From Leucogyrophana mollusca (Eukaryota > Basidiomycota > Agaricomycetes > Boletales), in the NCBI GenBank assembly GCA_021014945.1, contig MU266363.1, forward strand, positions 101,106 to 165,105: a stretch of DNA of 64,000 nt, read 5' to 3'. Under the pieces are notes generated by a model. It was not told the DNA's origin. It searched no databases and was given only the letters and a program-made list of their open reading frames with translations. The position numbers were made by a program, and so were the translations under genes. This document shows, piece by piece, positions 22,597 to 34,052 of this stretch (within the stretch, counting starts at the first letter, position 1; every line of letters starts with the position of its first letter).

Positions 22597-23599
22597 ATCG
22601 CTTGTAATCTGGACGTGGGCAATGGACAGCCATTTTGGTATTCCCTCGCTGTGAATAGACCTGTCGTTGATGACGACTGCCCAGCAACTTTCCGCAGCCC
22701 TCAGAGGGGATACGTATCGTACACACTAATTATAGACTAGTCGACCTTGGTCGTTGTACAGTACCATCAGCTGCGCATAGATAGGAGACCCCTCAGACGT
22801 GGATGCAAGCCACAGCTGAGTATCGATCTCCTTTATTTCGAATCTTCGACAGCTTCGCCGGGCCCAGAGGATACCAGTTGAAGAAGAACCTTTCGTGTAT
22901 GTCCATTTTTGAACAGGAATGGGGTATGGTGCTGGAAGATCCGTGGTCGGACACAAGGCCATGCGCACATTAATCTACCACTAGTGTCTGCAACGTTTGT
23001 TCCCGAGGAGAAAAAAATCAGGTAAAATGTAGCATGCACAAAACTAGTACCTGTAGCATGGGGTCCATGCAAAGACTGGACAAGGCTTGTGAGTATGCCT
23101 CTATAAGTATTTCAGATACTTGTAATACGCATAATTCCGTATCCAAGATGGAGGTTTGGTATCTCATCTGCGACTTGGAAGGCCGCGAATTTGTGGGGGA
23201 GGGTCATCGTTTCAACATCCGAATCTGACTAAATTGAGTATTTGACAGAGCTATGAGGCAGAAGCACTCCTGACGGCCTCATGGTTTCCTTGCAGACGTA
23301 TCACAGCGTATGTATAAAGGACATGAGAAAGGTTGCACATAAGATCGCGCAGACCGACGGCACAAAGCAGTCCGCCTGAGAGCTACGCCACATGGGTGTC
23401 AGCGAAACAAAGGTTGGTGCCAAATAAGACCAAACACTCCACTTACCTTCTCATCACCATCCCTCGTCGCACTCGTCGAGTCTCCCAAGCCCCCGTCCGC
23501 CTTCGTGCTCAAACAGCACCCTACTGCTGCTTCAATCGCACATAATACTTGTCTAGTCGCCGATAAATAAACAAATTTAGACTTATTTCCATCTTCCTC
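22597..23599. other. Intergenic between PRE7 and ROT1
   Basis: About 1 kb. A minus-strand frame of 80 codons (22968-22726) contains a fairly protein-like stretch ending in EGSPIYAQLMVLYNDQG, but no start context, splice partner or family match is visible. No other feature. Confidence 0.4.
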
Positions 23600-24450
23600 A
23601 TGATTCTCGCTTCCCTTATTCCGCTGGTGCTTGCACTCCCTTCCCTTGCACAGAATGTCACGGCCCTTACTGGTACATGGAGCTCAGGTAGCCAGAATGT
23701 CGTAACCGGCCCAGTGCGCTGTCTTTGCAAATGCATGAAAACGATGTGGCTAAGTTCATCTGTCATTGATAGGGCTTCGCTCAACCAGCCAACGAGTCAT
23801 TCACCTACCCACCAACCACGGGGTTGTCATACTCTTTGTGAGCTGATTGCACCACCATACTTTGTCATATGCTGAACTTGGAATGTCAAGCACATCGGAC
23901 GGTTACTATGAAATCGCCCGTTACCGTATGACCAGCAATGGTCTGTATCTAAACTCCGTCAGTTTCTCGTCCACTTACTTTTATTTCTTGTTTAGGCACG
24001 GTGCCCAGCTGCATCACTGGTGTCATGAACTGGTGCCACGGAACATACGACCTTCTCTCTAATGGCTCCATTATCATGACACCGTTCGGAGACGGCTACC
24101 AGCAAATACAAGATCCATGCGCAGCACAGTCAAATTTCATCGAAAACTACAACGACACTGAGTACTACCCCCTGTGGAACATTTACCAGGATACTGTAAA
24201 GGGCTACACTCTCCAGCTCTACCAGTATGACGGCACCCCATTGGCACCCCAATATCTCCTCACCGCCTCACCAAACATGCTTCCCACGCAACCCCTCCGA
24301 AACGTTACACCACCATCCATCGCTGCCGGCGGGACCACTCAAAACGCCATTGCCCTCACAGGCAGGGCCGACCCTAGATGGAGTCTCTCGAGTCTCTCGG
24401 GTGTGTTGACAGTCGTCTCAGGGCTGGGAATAGCTTCCGTGCTGCTGTAG
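23600..24450 (+). CDS. ROT1: ROT1 homolog, ER membrane protein for cell-wall glucan and protein folding
   Basis: Yeast Rot1 is an essential ER membrane protein needed for normal beta-1,6-glucan and for folding of several secretory proteins. Four exons join in frame. The start MILASLIPLVLALPSLAQ is a signal peptide. NVTALTGTWSSGSQNVVTGP and GFAQPANESFTYPPTTGLSY are the usual N-terminal motifs; SFTSDGYYEIARYRMTSNG follows. The large last exon begins TVPSCITGVMNWCHGTYDLL and includes NGSIIMTPFGDGYQQIQDPC and LWNIYQDTVKGYTLQLYQYDG, with the late motif PPNMLPTQPLRNV close to the family form (here SPNMLPTQPLRNV). The protein ends in a hydrophobic tail (SGVLTVVSGLGIASVLL) that should be its single C-terminal membrane anchor. 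Cysteines and N-glycosylation sequons are present. Looks complete. Confidence 0.92.
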
Positions 24451-27386
24451 AGATCATGACTTTGGTTAGTGTCATCGATATCGATATGGTCTCCGTCTCC
24501 CCACCCAACCTTTCTTCCGTGACTTCTTATCACTCGCACGCTATTTGCATCGGACCAAACGGACATATACCTACCTGCGCCGTCGTCGTATTCATACTAT
24601 AATTCCTATGGATACCCTTCGATCGACCGTGTGCAGTTCACGCTCATTTGCTGTGGGTCTCGTTCTTTTGTGTGTTTTAGTACCATACCCGCGAGTTGGA
24701 TAATGGAAACACGAGTTAGAATCTACTTTATTTTGGGCGCTTAAGGTATTTGGGAGCCAATTTCCGGTCAAGGAAAGAAGATCTTCTTGTCGCGATGTGA
24801 TGGCATTAACGAGGCACCTCCAACAGTTGCTGTAGGGTGCGTGCTTCTACTGGTGATTATTGCGGTGGAGAAACTGAGGAGAGGGATCATGCTCTTTGTC
24901 AGATCAACTTTCTAGCCTCTCCGTGAATACCCCTCAGACCAATGATTCCCAAGTTTACCTGATACCATATGTGGAGGCGCAGGGCCCGAGTACCACGTCC
25001 CCCTGATTACCTCGAGCTCCAGGTCATCTTTCCTTCCCATCAGGACCTCTTCCTCTTGTGCCTTCCCCTACAACCAAAAACATCGGAGCAACCACCGTGT
25101 AACCAAGTGTTCTTCTTTCTTCTCACCTAGGTATCACAAGACCGCTGATGGCATCTTACAGAAACACAACGGATGGCTTCGAGAACTTGAAGCGTCGGAA
25201 GGTCTCATTCGCACCCGCCGGTGACCAGGGGTGATGATGTCCACTTGGAATGGGCGGCGCCCATCTCTCTGTGGGTTTTGACGTTCGCCCGCCGTGGCTG
25301 AAGTTCTCGTATGGAACCGCGCTGGACCTATTGTCATGTACATCAGGGCTTCGAATAGACTTCGGCATCGGTAGAACTTCGCTGCAAGGTTCGCGACATC
25401 GATTCTCGGTGGACGTGATTCGTTTCTTCTTCGACGCGGATCTGTGAAAGAGCATCGACTCGAGAAGATGGAAGTAGAGTTCCTGGAAGATTGAACGAAG
25501 GAAAGGGGTCGTTTCTTGGCACTGCTCCCTGACTAGACCACTGGCAGCTGGAAACGGCCAAGCCATTTAGGTGTGCACATCAGTCGTCGAAGCATCTGTG
25601 CAAAAGGAGATGGGACTCTCAATGTCCACACTGTCTGTATGGTGATAACCTATCGAGAAAGGATTGTTGTGGTCTGTGCGGGCGTCGGATTGCGGGGGTT
25701 GATCCTTGAGTTCGCCGTGTATTATCCGACGATACATGGGCGAGCGTGGGTGTTTTCCAAACTTGCGACGTTTATCCTTTCATTCACAAGATTGTTCGTG
25801 GACATAACACGCCGCCGGGACCTGAGCTTTTCAAGGGGAGAGTTTGATGAAGAACGATAGGCGAAGTATGGGTACGTGCCTTTGTACATACGAAAGCTGA
25901 CAGCGTTTCGAATGTATGGTGTTGCCCCTGGCCATGAATCGGAAAGGCAGCCCAAGTCTTGGAATCTGGGGTGACGACAGGCCGCCGGCGTCCATGCCTA
26001 GCCGGATACGCGAGCGCGCTTCTTTCACGATCAGTGGCCCATGAGGCTCGTGTCTAGTGTTTCGCCTGGCGCGTGTGGAGTAAAACCCTATGCATCGATA
26101 GGTATCTTGACCTCGGTAGTCAAAACGCAATGCGGGGCGATTTATGCTTGGCTTGCTTGATGTGGGCTCGCCATGCGCATGTGTCGGTATCCGACCTACA
26201 AATTAGTATGAGTGCATCCAAGATGTACCTTATCTGCCCGATATGTTGCCCATGGAGTTTGCTGGGTTTGTAGGTTCTGAACTTGAAAGGACAATCGTAC
26301 GTGGATTATGCTACCGAAACAGAATCGGGGGAATTACTGGTGACACTTGAGCCCTTGGCGTCTTCCTTGACAGGTGCTGATCGGTGACCAGCGGTGAAAT
26401 GGATTGAGTGTTTGAGGTGCCATTAAAACCGCATGCGGCGACTTGGCCGGATTCTGCGGTAGGGGCGGCCTATGAGGAGCTAAGGAGAATAAAAGCCAAG
26501 GACGATGCTCTAAAAGGGAAAACGGGTGAAGTTTGTGAATATAAGATCGGAACAGGGCGCATCGCCCCCTGCACGAACCTAACTCCACAGTGTTGTGTGT
26601 GAAGCATGTAAAATTCGAGGGCAGCACAAGTATTGTCTCTCAGGTTCTTTAGTCGTTGGTTGTATCGGATGACAGGAAGACGCCGTCGTGTTAACGCGCC
26701 GCATTCTCGAGGGAAGCCTAAGCAAGAGGAGTTAATGCGACCTAAATGTCGAAATGAGAACTCTGTCATTGAAAGATCTTTCGGGTCAGAACCTAGAAAA
26801 CAGTGTCAGTGGTACAAGAGACCGTGCGCACCTCGTAGTATGTGCCTCTCTTATCTCCCCAGTAATGTAACTTGACAAGTCATTAGTTGCTTCGTCGAGA
26901 GGGAAACTCTTGCAGACTCTTGCGTTGACAAGTGACAAAAGAGGTCTGACATGCACTAGCAACATGTTCGCCTGAAAAAGCTCGGCTGGTAAAATAATCA
27001 CAATAAACCTTGAGGCACTAGCCAATTGAAGCCATAGAACTACGCACAGGTCAGCGTAAAGGCTAACTGCGGGTGGTGCGAGACATTTTTGCGAAACACG
27101 AGGAGGAGCGAACACTAGAGTTTCCTAATGCGGGAGCGATTTTGAAGCGGAATGCTTGGTTCCCGGTTCCGTTGACGGGTGACTTGGCATATTATTTCCC
27201 ACGGTAAATTGCTTTCTGTTCCGGGTGGCCTTCTCACCTTCCTCCTTTTTCTCCAACCCCACACCGCACTGCTTACTTCAGTCCACAACCCTTCTTGCTT
27301 TATAACCATACAACGTTCTGTGCTTTATCCTTCACAAAGAATAACTCGCCGCTCTTTCTGCTTTTTCATTGTCTTTTCCACATTCG
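24451..27386. other. Gene-poor interval
   Basis: About 2.9 kb without a supported gene. The longest frames are 136 codons (minus 25566-25156) and 95-99 codons (plus 25573-25860, minus 26130-25831); they lack domains, and overlapping opposite-strand frames of similar size suggest chance. The last ~150 bp before 27387 are pyrimidine-rich (for example cctttttctccaacccc), typical of a fungal promoter and 5' leader for the kinase gene. Confidence 0.5.
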
Positions 27387-29781
27387 ATGAGCTCAGGTGC
27401 GCAGCTGGCGTACCAGTCGCATTATCCTTCTCGGGACAGGTTTCTCTCGCGGTCGGTACTGGTCGAGTCGCGGTACGAAGGTCTCCCCACGCCATGGGGA
27501 AGGTTTTCAGCGAATTCGAGGGCGGATGAGCGCGAATCACCGCCCCCTGACAGTACATACCGCCAATCGGATCTTGACCAAGATATCTCCCGCCAAGTTC
27601 TTGCAGAAGAATCGAGGAGCCATTTACTTAACAATCCTTCCACCCAATTCTCCCCAGGCGAGGAAACTCCCATATCGCCAGCAGCGATGTTTTTGTCTGC
27701 ATTCAGCCCTGCTACCTCCTTTGTACCTTCTCCAGATGATGAAGGGCAAGTCGTTTCGGGTTATGTCCTAGGACCTGTCATAGGCCGCGGTGGCTTCTCC
27801 ACAATCCGGCGTGCATCATCGGCCTCTGGTGGCGTAGTTGCTGTTAAGATTGTCCGACGCATAGATATGGCGAAACAAGCAGACCCATCTCTTGCTAGGA
27901 AGCGACTTGACCACGAGGCCAGTGTATGGGAATCACTTAGTCATGAGCACATCCTACCGCTATTTTCCGCCGAACACACTTCCTTTGGCGACTTCTTTAT
28001 CACCCTACTATGCCCTGCTGGATCACTCTTCGATATTCTGAAGAGGGATGGTAACCCCGCACTACCCCATGACGATGCAGGCATGATGTTTCGCCAAGTC
28101 GTTAGGGGCGTACGATACCTGCACGAAACTGCCGGTTATGTCCACAGGGACATGAAACTGGAAAACGTCCTTGTGGACGAAATGGGTGTTTGTAGAATCG
28201 GGGATTTTGGGATGGCGCAGAAGATTGGTGATTCGGGCGATGACGAGGTCTCCCAAGACGGAGACCCGACTGCTATACACCGACATCGATCAACGATTTC
28301 ACACACAAGGCGACAGGTGAAAACGCAACTTCCCGTGCATCGCTCTTTGATACGCCACCACGGTGGACCGCGGCATCGAACATCCACGCCTATTGGCAAT
28401 CACGTTGCCCCGCCTGTGCACCCGGCCCACGTTTTTCAGTCGGGCTCATTGCCCTACGCCGCTCCCGAGCTACTTTCACCACAAGTGTCGCTCAAACCTT
28501 CCCCAGCCAATCCCGCACAAGATATGTGGGCTCTGGGCGTTATGTTATACGCGCTCCTCACCGGCCGTCTACCATTTGCTGACTCATTCGAGCCTCGACT
28601 GCAGATGAAAATTCTTCATGGCAAGTCTTATTACGACACGTCCCTTTTACCATTTCTAGGGTCACAATTACTAATTTCCATTTGCTACAGGTGTATACGA
28701 TGTACCGTCTGGGATCGGGCGCGGTGCTGAGCGGGTGCTGCGGGGTTGTCTTGAGCGCTCTGTTCGCAGCCGTTGGACGATTGCGATGGTTGACGAGATG
28801 GCTTGGGGGATAGGTTGGGGAGAGGTTGACGACACATCTTCTGTATCACACGAGGACGAATTTGAATTCGTAGATTACCCCTCCCATCGCTCCGCATCGC
28901 ACTCGAAATCGCGCTCGCGATCTCGTGCGTGCAACGATAACGCCTCGCCTCTCGAAGCCGCTAGGCACCCTTCTTCTCATCACAATCGCTCTCTCTCACG
29001 TACGTCGGTGGCAACCAGTGCCTCGTTTTCGACGAGAAGCACTAGCCGAAGTGTATCTCGGCCGCCCCCGCCCGCGCATTATCCGTTATCGCCCACATAC
29101 GATGACCTCACCCATTCCGTGCTGAGCACTTCATCTTCCCTCTATTCGCCGCCATCATTCGATATCGCGGGCTCCCCACAAATCACATCTCCCATTACGC
29201 TAGAACGTGGTCGCCAGCCGAAGAAGGCTAGAGCTCGGTCTCCAAGCCTGAGTCTCGTTCCCACCACACCGGAAGCGTTCAGTGCTGCAGATCATTTCCC
29301 TGATCCTGTTGGTGAAGGGCCATCTGATTATGACCACGAGGGCCTGCGACGTCAGGGAAGGTTTGACAGCGGCACTGACATGTATGCTGGTCGAGACGCG
29401 TTCGACAACACCGCTCGATGGGCATCAGCAGTTGACCAAATTGGGACAATGCTGGATAGTCGTTCGGGTGTATCTCCATGTACGGAAACTTTGGCACCCC
29501 GGGCTTACGAGCGGCTACGGGCTATACAGATGTCGGAGCAGCAGGCACAGATAGGCAGGAGAGCAGAGAGTACGCCCCCCGCGCCATCTGTTTGGCCTCG
29601 AAGGGCACGTCCCGGGGGCAAGGGAGAAGTGAGCTTGTTGAGAGTTGAGGAAATGCAAGGATCCGGAGGGTTTTTAAGAAACCCCAGTACCACACCCATT
29701 CCCATTCCACCCGCCGCCGCCGCAAGGAGTCGAAGCGTCGACTCTGACACAAACAACAGTGCTTTACGACGCCATCTCTAG
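27387..29781 (+). CDS. Ser/Thr protein kinase with long Ser/Arg-rich C-terminal tail
   Basis: Predicted protein kinase, 774 residues in two exons (27387-28620, 28691-29781). About 120 disordered residues precede the kinase domain. Glycine loop: GPVIGRGGFSTIRRA; ATP lysine in VAVKIVRR; catalytic loop HRDMKLENVL; DFGMA; then an activation-segment insert of about 60 residues rich in His/Arg/Thr before GSLPYAAPELL (APE motif) and DMWALGVMLYALLTGRLPF. The single intron has a GC-AG donor (G|gcaagt). The C-terminal ~330 residues are Ser/Arg/Pro-rich with short SR runs, then acidic patches (HEDEFEFVDYP). The kinase core looks CAMK/AMPK-like; I cannot assign it to a named yeast kinase. The frame is open for six codons upstream of 27387 without an ATG. 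Confidence 0.88.
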
Positions 29782-30264
29782 GTGTATATCGCTAGATTGC
29801 GCGATAGTGCCACATTACTCCCCAGATCTGTGAGTTGGTTGCGTGTTTCTCTGGTTCTCTCATCATTTCAATTCCACATGCTTATCATTGTATCTGTATC
29901 TCCAGCCTTCTATATCCATTACTTGTGATATCATGCCTACCTTCGTGTTTCATGTAGATGACAGCTTACTTGGCCGGTGTACGTTATTTGGAATACCCTC
30001 GATATCTATCCTACCTCACCCACTACTCACTTCTTCCATCACATTTTGTACTACTCGAGCTCCATACCCACCGGTAATACAGTTGCGCATTTGCTCAGTC
30101 AGACGCATGAAGCCCGAACTGCGCCCAGCTACTGCGGTAATGTCGATCGCAGGCGCAGGCTTCGCCTCGCAGTCCACAGCTCATCTGTATCTGTATAAAA
30201 CCTCCAGCTTACAGCTCTTAATCGAAAAGCGAAAAGTATTCAATCCTCCAAATCCAGCCGCAAC
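29782..30264. other. Intergenic
   Basis: About 480 bp between the kinase stop and the F-box start. Pyrimidine-rich; a frame of 142 codons overlaps but lacks features. Likely 3' UTR and promoter. Confidence 0.5.
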
Positions 30265-31874
30265 ATGTTAGACGCCCTGCCTCTTGACGTCTTGTATAAA
30301 ATCTTTGTTCATCTCGCAGTAGATGATCTCGTTCGCCTTCAACAAGTTCGTCCTTCGAACCCCGCCTGTGATGTGTATGTTGATTTGAGACTAATCTTCT
30401 CAGGTCTCCAAGACGTTCTTCGATATCACCCAACACAGAGCTGTGTGGAGCGATGCATACGAGTCCTCTGTGCTTCCCCGTCCACCAGGCCCGTTTGCCT
30501 GGCAGTCGTCATCTTACCTCCGATCGACTCTCGTTACCAGCGCAAAGGTCGATCGTAACTGGCCTCCTCACGAAGCTTCGCGCTTCTCCTCGCGCGATAT
30601 CGTGCTAAGTCGCACCGAATATCGGTTCAGCCTTGTATTTGGCAGATGGTTTTTCGCTGCAAGTTCATCCACTGTGCGCTGCTTTGACCTGGATTCCGAG
30701 GATGGAAGTGGGCAACGCGTGCACGGCGTTCAGCGTGATGATGGCGCCACCATTGCAAGCTTTTGGTGTGCTGGGATTGCCGTTCCTGATGGGCCGCTCG
30801 CTTTTTCTGCCTGCATCGAGGCGACCCGGATATCGACGTCGGAAGTTGACTATGTTATGTACGTCCTTTTGTATTTTTTTTCATTTATTATCTCTCATCT
30901 CTTCAACAGCAAAGTCTTCAAGCTCATCTTCCTGGAAGGCTCTGCTGTCAAATTCGAACTAGTGCAGGAAATACCTACCGGCCTTCAGAATCTTGACTAC
31001 ATTGATCTGACCCCACAAGGGCTAATCATCCAGGCCCGCGGCCCCGTCGCGGATCGGCACAGTCATATATGGGTAATGGATATCCGAACATACCGCCTGT
31101 ACAAACTGTCCACGCCACCACTAGACGTATGTGATAAGTCATGAGCCACCTACTATTGCTGAAACGACATCCATCCTCTAGGGCCGTCGATCATGGCACA
31201 TTGCCAAAGTATGTCTGGGCACTACGCATCTATTCCTTTTTCATTCTCCTCCGGTCCCATCTTTGTTGTGGCGCAGCTACGTTGAAGCATTTCCTCTGCA
31301 CCCGGAAGCGGACGGAGAGTTGCATCTATCCCACAGATCGGACTGTGCTCATATTGTCCCCATCAAGACTTGGAGAGCTCATCAGTCCGACCGTATCACG
31401 CTTTTGGCAGTAGAGAACAAGCGCTGTGTACTTGCCCACTTCACACTGGCCCCCTCGTTAAATGCAGAAGAGAAAGGAACAGCACAGATTTCCTTCGACA
31501 CGCAAGCGATTTCCGCGTTCCCGCCTGTGTTAAAACGCGGGACAGACCTCAGGCTCCAGAGTGTGAGCGCGTCCGGGAACCGGAGAATCCTTGTGCGTAA
31601 TCTTGACGCGTTCGACGATGGTGATAGTGCTCCGGAGCCACGGATGATGGGCTTGACGTTAGCGATGGATGGTGGATCTGTCCCTGGTGCCGGTATGGGG
31701 GATGGTTTGGGTGATTTCGCGTTTGTCACAGAAAATACACCCGTGATAGAGGAAGACGAAAGGGGTGTAGTCTTTTTCCGGAAGGTCATGGGTTTTGACG
31801 AGGCAAAGGGGCGAGTTTGTGTGCAGAAATGGGTGGAAAGCGGGCTTGTGATGAAAGTGATTGATTTTGCGTGA
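30265..31874 (+). CDS. F-box protein
   Basis: Predicted substrate adaptor of an SCF ubiquitin ligase. Starts MLDALPLDVLYKIFVHLAVD, a clear F-box (LPxDVLxKIFxHL), completed across the first intron by DLVRLQQ and VSKTFFDITQHRAVWSDAYE. Further exons contain a beta-rich region: LSRTEYRFSLVFGRWFFAAS, then CFDLDSEDGSG; KVFKLIFLEGSAVKFELVQ and GLQNLDYIDLTPQGLIIQ; and, after a small exon near 31180-31209, a final exon (SYVEAFPLHPEADGELHL to VMKVIDFA). The repeated strand-like segments suggest a propeller-like C-terminal substrate domain, but no WD or Kelch motif is clear. Introns are small and in frame. Unlike the F-box/LRR proteins downstream, it has no leucine-rich pattern. Substrate unknown. Confidence 0.83.
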
Positions 31875-32278
31875 ATGCCTTTTCTCGGTTCTTTCTTGCC
31901 AGTGTTATCTATGTTAGAGTACTGTGGACATGATGATATAACATATTCCTTCGTGCACGTTAAGGGGTGGGTCACGAAGACTGGCTTGCTCTAAGTCTAC
32001 TAGCTTTTGGATCCCGTTTACCCCAGTCAACAGCTGTATTTGCTTTGCGTATTTGTTTTGTGTGTTTGTTTTTTTGGGGGTCAGATGCCGAACAAGCTTC
32101 CCTCGACCCCGACATCCGGCTTATCTTGTGGTCAAGCGGCTCACATGTGACGGTGAAGAGTGCCTCCAGTGCATGGAGGCCACTAGGATTTTGCCTTTGT
32201 AAGATCGCTGACGCTCGGAGGTACGGGAGACCGAAAATGTAACGGATACAGCATTGCGCAACAAAGGACGACAAAAGA
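31875..32278. other. Convergent 3' intergenic region
   Basis: About 400 bp between the convergent F-box and Ssr4 genes. No supported gene; presumably two 3' UTRs. Confidence 0.5.
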
Positions 32279-33750
32279 TTATGAGAGAGCAACATCCATT
32301 GCAACACCTGGAACAAACGTGTCCCCCGCTGCTGGTTCTGCCGCTTTTCGTTCTGCCGCTTTCGCTTGAAGCGCTTCGACTTCAATTTGGAGCTTCGCCT
32401 ATCGTTGCAATATTGTTACATGTTTAAAGAGCTCAGTAAAAAGGATAGTCAAACATACCACTTTCGCTTCGAGGTCCGCTTTGTCGAATCCTGCGTATGG
32501 AGAACGAGGCGGGGGCGTGTTCTTCTTGCCTGTAGACCCAGGAGTCCATGGTGATAACAAAACAAGCCACTTTACTACATACCAAACGCCGCTTGCTTGA
32601 AGACCTCTTCCATGAGCTCATGGTTCCGCCTGTACCGGGTCAACGCCAATGTTCGGGTCGAAATGAGATCGGATTCATCTGCACATATGAGACAGCATGA
32701 TCGCTACCACGAAGGCATTCGCTTACCAGCTGATTCTTCGTCGTCTAGACGAGGGGGCCCTGGCCGTTGCTAGTAGTGGATATCTCCATGAGCACCTTGC
32801 ACAGGGTAAAGAATAGCCTACCCCGGTCATGCTACCACTGCGATCACGACCACCACCACGCTCGCGCTCCCTCCGCCTCTCCAGTGCTTCCATGTTGCTG
32901 TTCTGCTGTGCCAGCATAGCCTGCTGATTCATAGCTATCGGGGGCATAGGGCCTGGCGGAGCGCCAGAAGGCATGCCTTGGGGGGCTGGCGCAGTACCAG
33001 GTGGGTAGACCTTCTGGCCAGCCTTCTCACCCATGACGAATACCGGGGGATCGTTGATAGGACGTAGGGGGTACTGGCGCACTTGGGCGTTTTGAAGAGA
33101 TGGGACGATCTCTGTCGTTCACGGAGATTAGCAGTGCATTATATATAGAATCGACGGAGGGAACGGAAGATGGGGAGTGAGAAAGTTAATTAGCTCGGTG
33201 CTCACGCATTGGGGGGCTTCTCGTGTAATGAACGAGAGTGAGTTGCGGGTGGCCGCCTTTGTGGAGGCGGAACCGTCGTCGAAGCCGCCAGGCGGAGTTA
33301 TCTTGCGAACCTGGGATGAAGCCGTGTTTTATTTCCATAACTTCCAGCTCCTAATGACAAGTGCCATAGTGAGAATAGGTTGCAGCTGTGCAGTCGAGAA
33401 AATTTGCGAACGCGATTGGCGCCGGCGGGCACTGAGAACCTCGTCTCCTGGTCCTGGTACCGTATTCCATCGTTTGGGAAAGAGGCTGGGTTTGGGAGGT
33501 ATATGAGTAGCATCTGTCCTTCTGTTGAGGCAAAGGACCTTATACTTCAGCTCCAGATCTGGAAAGTCGTTGCCTTGAGCTTACCTGGTGGCTTGTCAAT
33601 AAACCCCCATGAGTATGGCACATTTTGAGACAGTTGGACCGCGCGCAAGAGCATAGAAACTGCAGACTCAAGAGTCACATTTGCATGCAGTCCCAGATTC
33701 TCCGGGTATCGAAGACAAGGCTGTTCCATGTGGGGCTGCGAGAAAGACAT
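32279..33750 (-). CDS. SSR4: Ssr4-like subunit of SWI/SNF and RSC chromatin remodellers
   Basis: Fungal Ssr4-type protein (DUF1750 family in older annotation), a nucleosome-remodelling complex subunit in fission yeast. Exons read MSFSQPHMEQPCLRYPENLG, then ESAVSMLLRAVQLSQNVPYS with WGFIDKPPG; EGQMLLIYLPNPASFPNDGI with RYQDQETRFSVPAG; VMEIKHGFIPGSQDNSAWRL, the core of the conserved N-terminal domain. A Pro/Gly/Met-rich linker (GMPSGAPPGPMPPIAMNQQA) follows, then QRPGPPRLDDEESADESDLI with RTLALTRYRRNHELMEEVF, and a C-terminal coiled-coil-like stretch AKLQIEVEALQAKAAERKAA. Stop at 32279. The acceptor before QRPGPP (ctactag) was chosen over the nearer gccag because the latter breaks the frame. 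The C-terminal SH-motif part is encoded by repeated TTCTGCCGCTTT-type units on the plus strand. Confidence 0.85.
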
Positions 33751-34052
33751 CTTGTATCCGAACTGAGGACGCGTTTCGGGAAATAATTACAGACGTTGTT
33801 TGGTTCAAAAGCCTTTGGTAAACAAACGCCGTCACGTGGACGGGATGCCACTGTGCATTAATTGTAGATTCCGGGGAGGTCTTCGCAGCGGCCCAATGTT
33901 ATACACTAATGGTGCAAACCACTCGAAAAATATAGAAAACGACCTATATAACACAGATGTCTACATATTTTCACACTATCTCTTGATTGTCCACTATAAA
34001 TCTAGCAGCTATCACCCACTCTTGTTGATCACCACCGGATCGCTTTGATTCG
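33751..34052. other. Intergenic, Ssr4 promoter
   Basis: About 300 bp between two minus-strand genes. AT-rich around 33900-33990. Nothing further recognised. Confidence 0.45.

Noticed and set aside
28062..29756. Several minus-strand frames under the kinase gene
   Set aside because: They follow the Ser/Arg-rich coding bias of the plus strand and lack starts in a sensible context.
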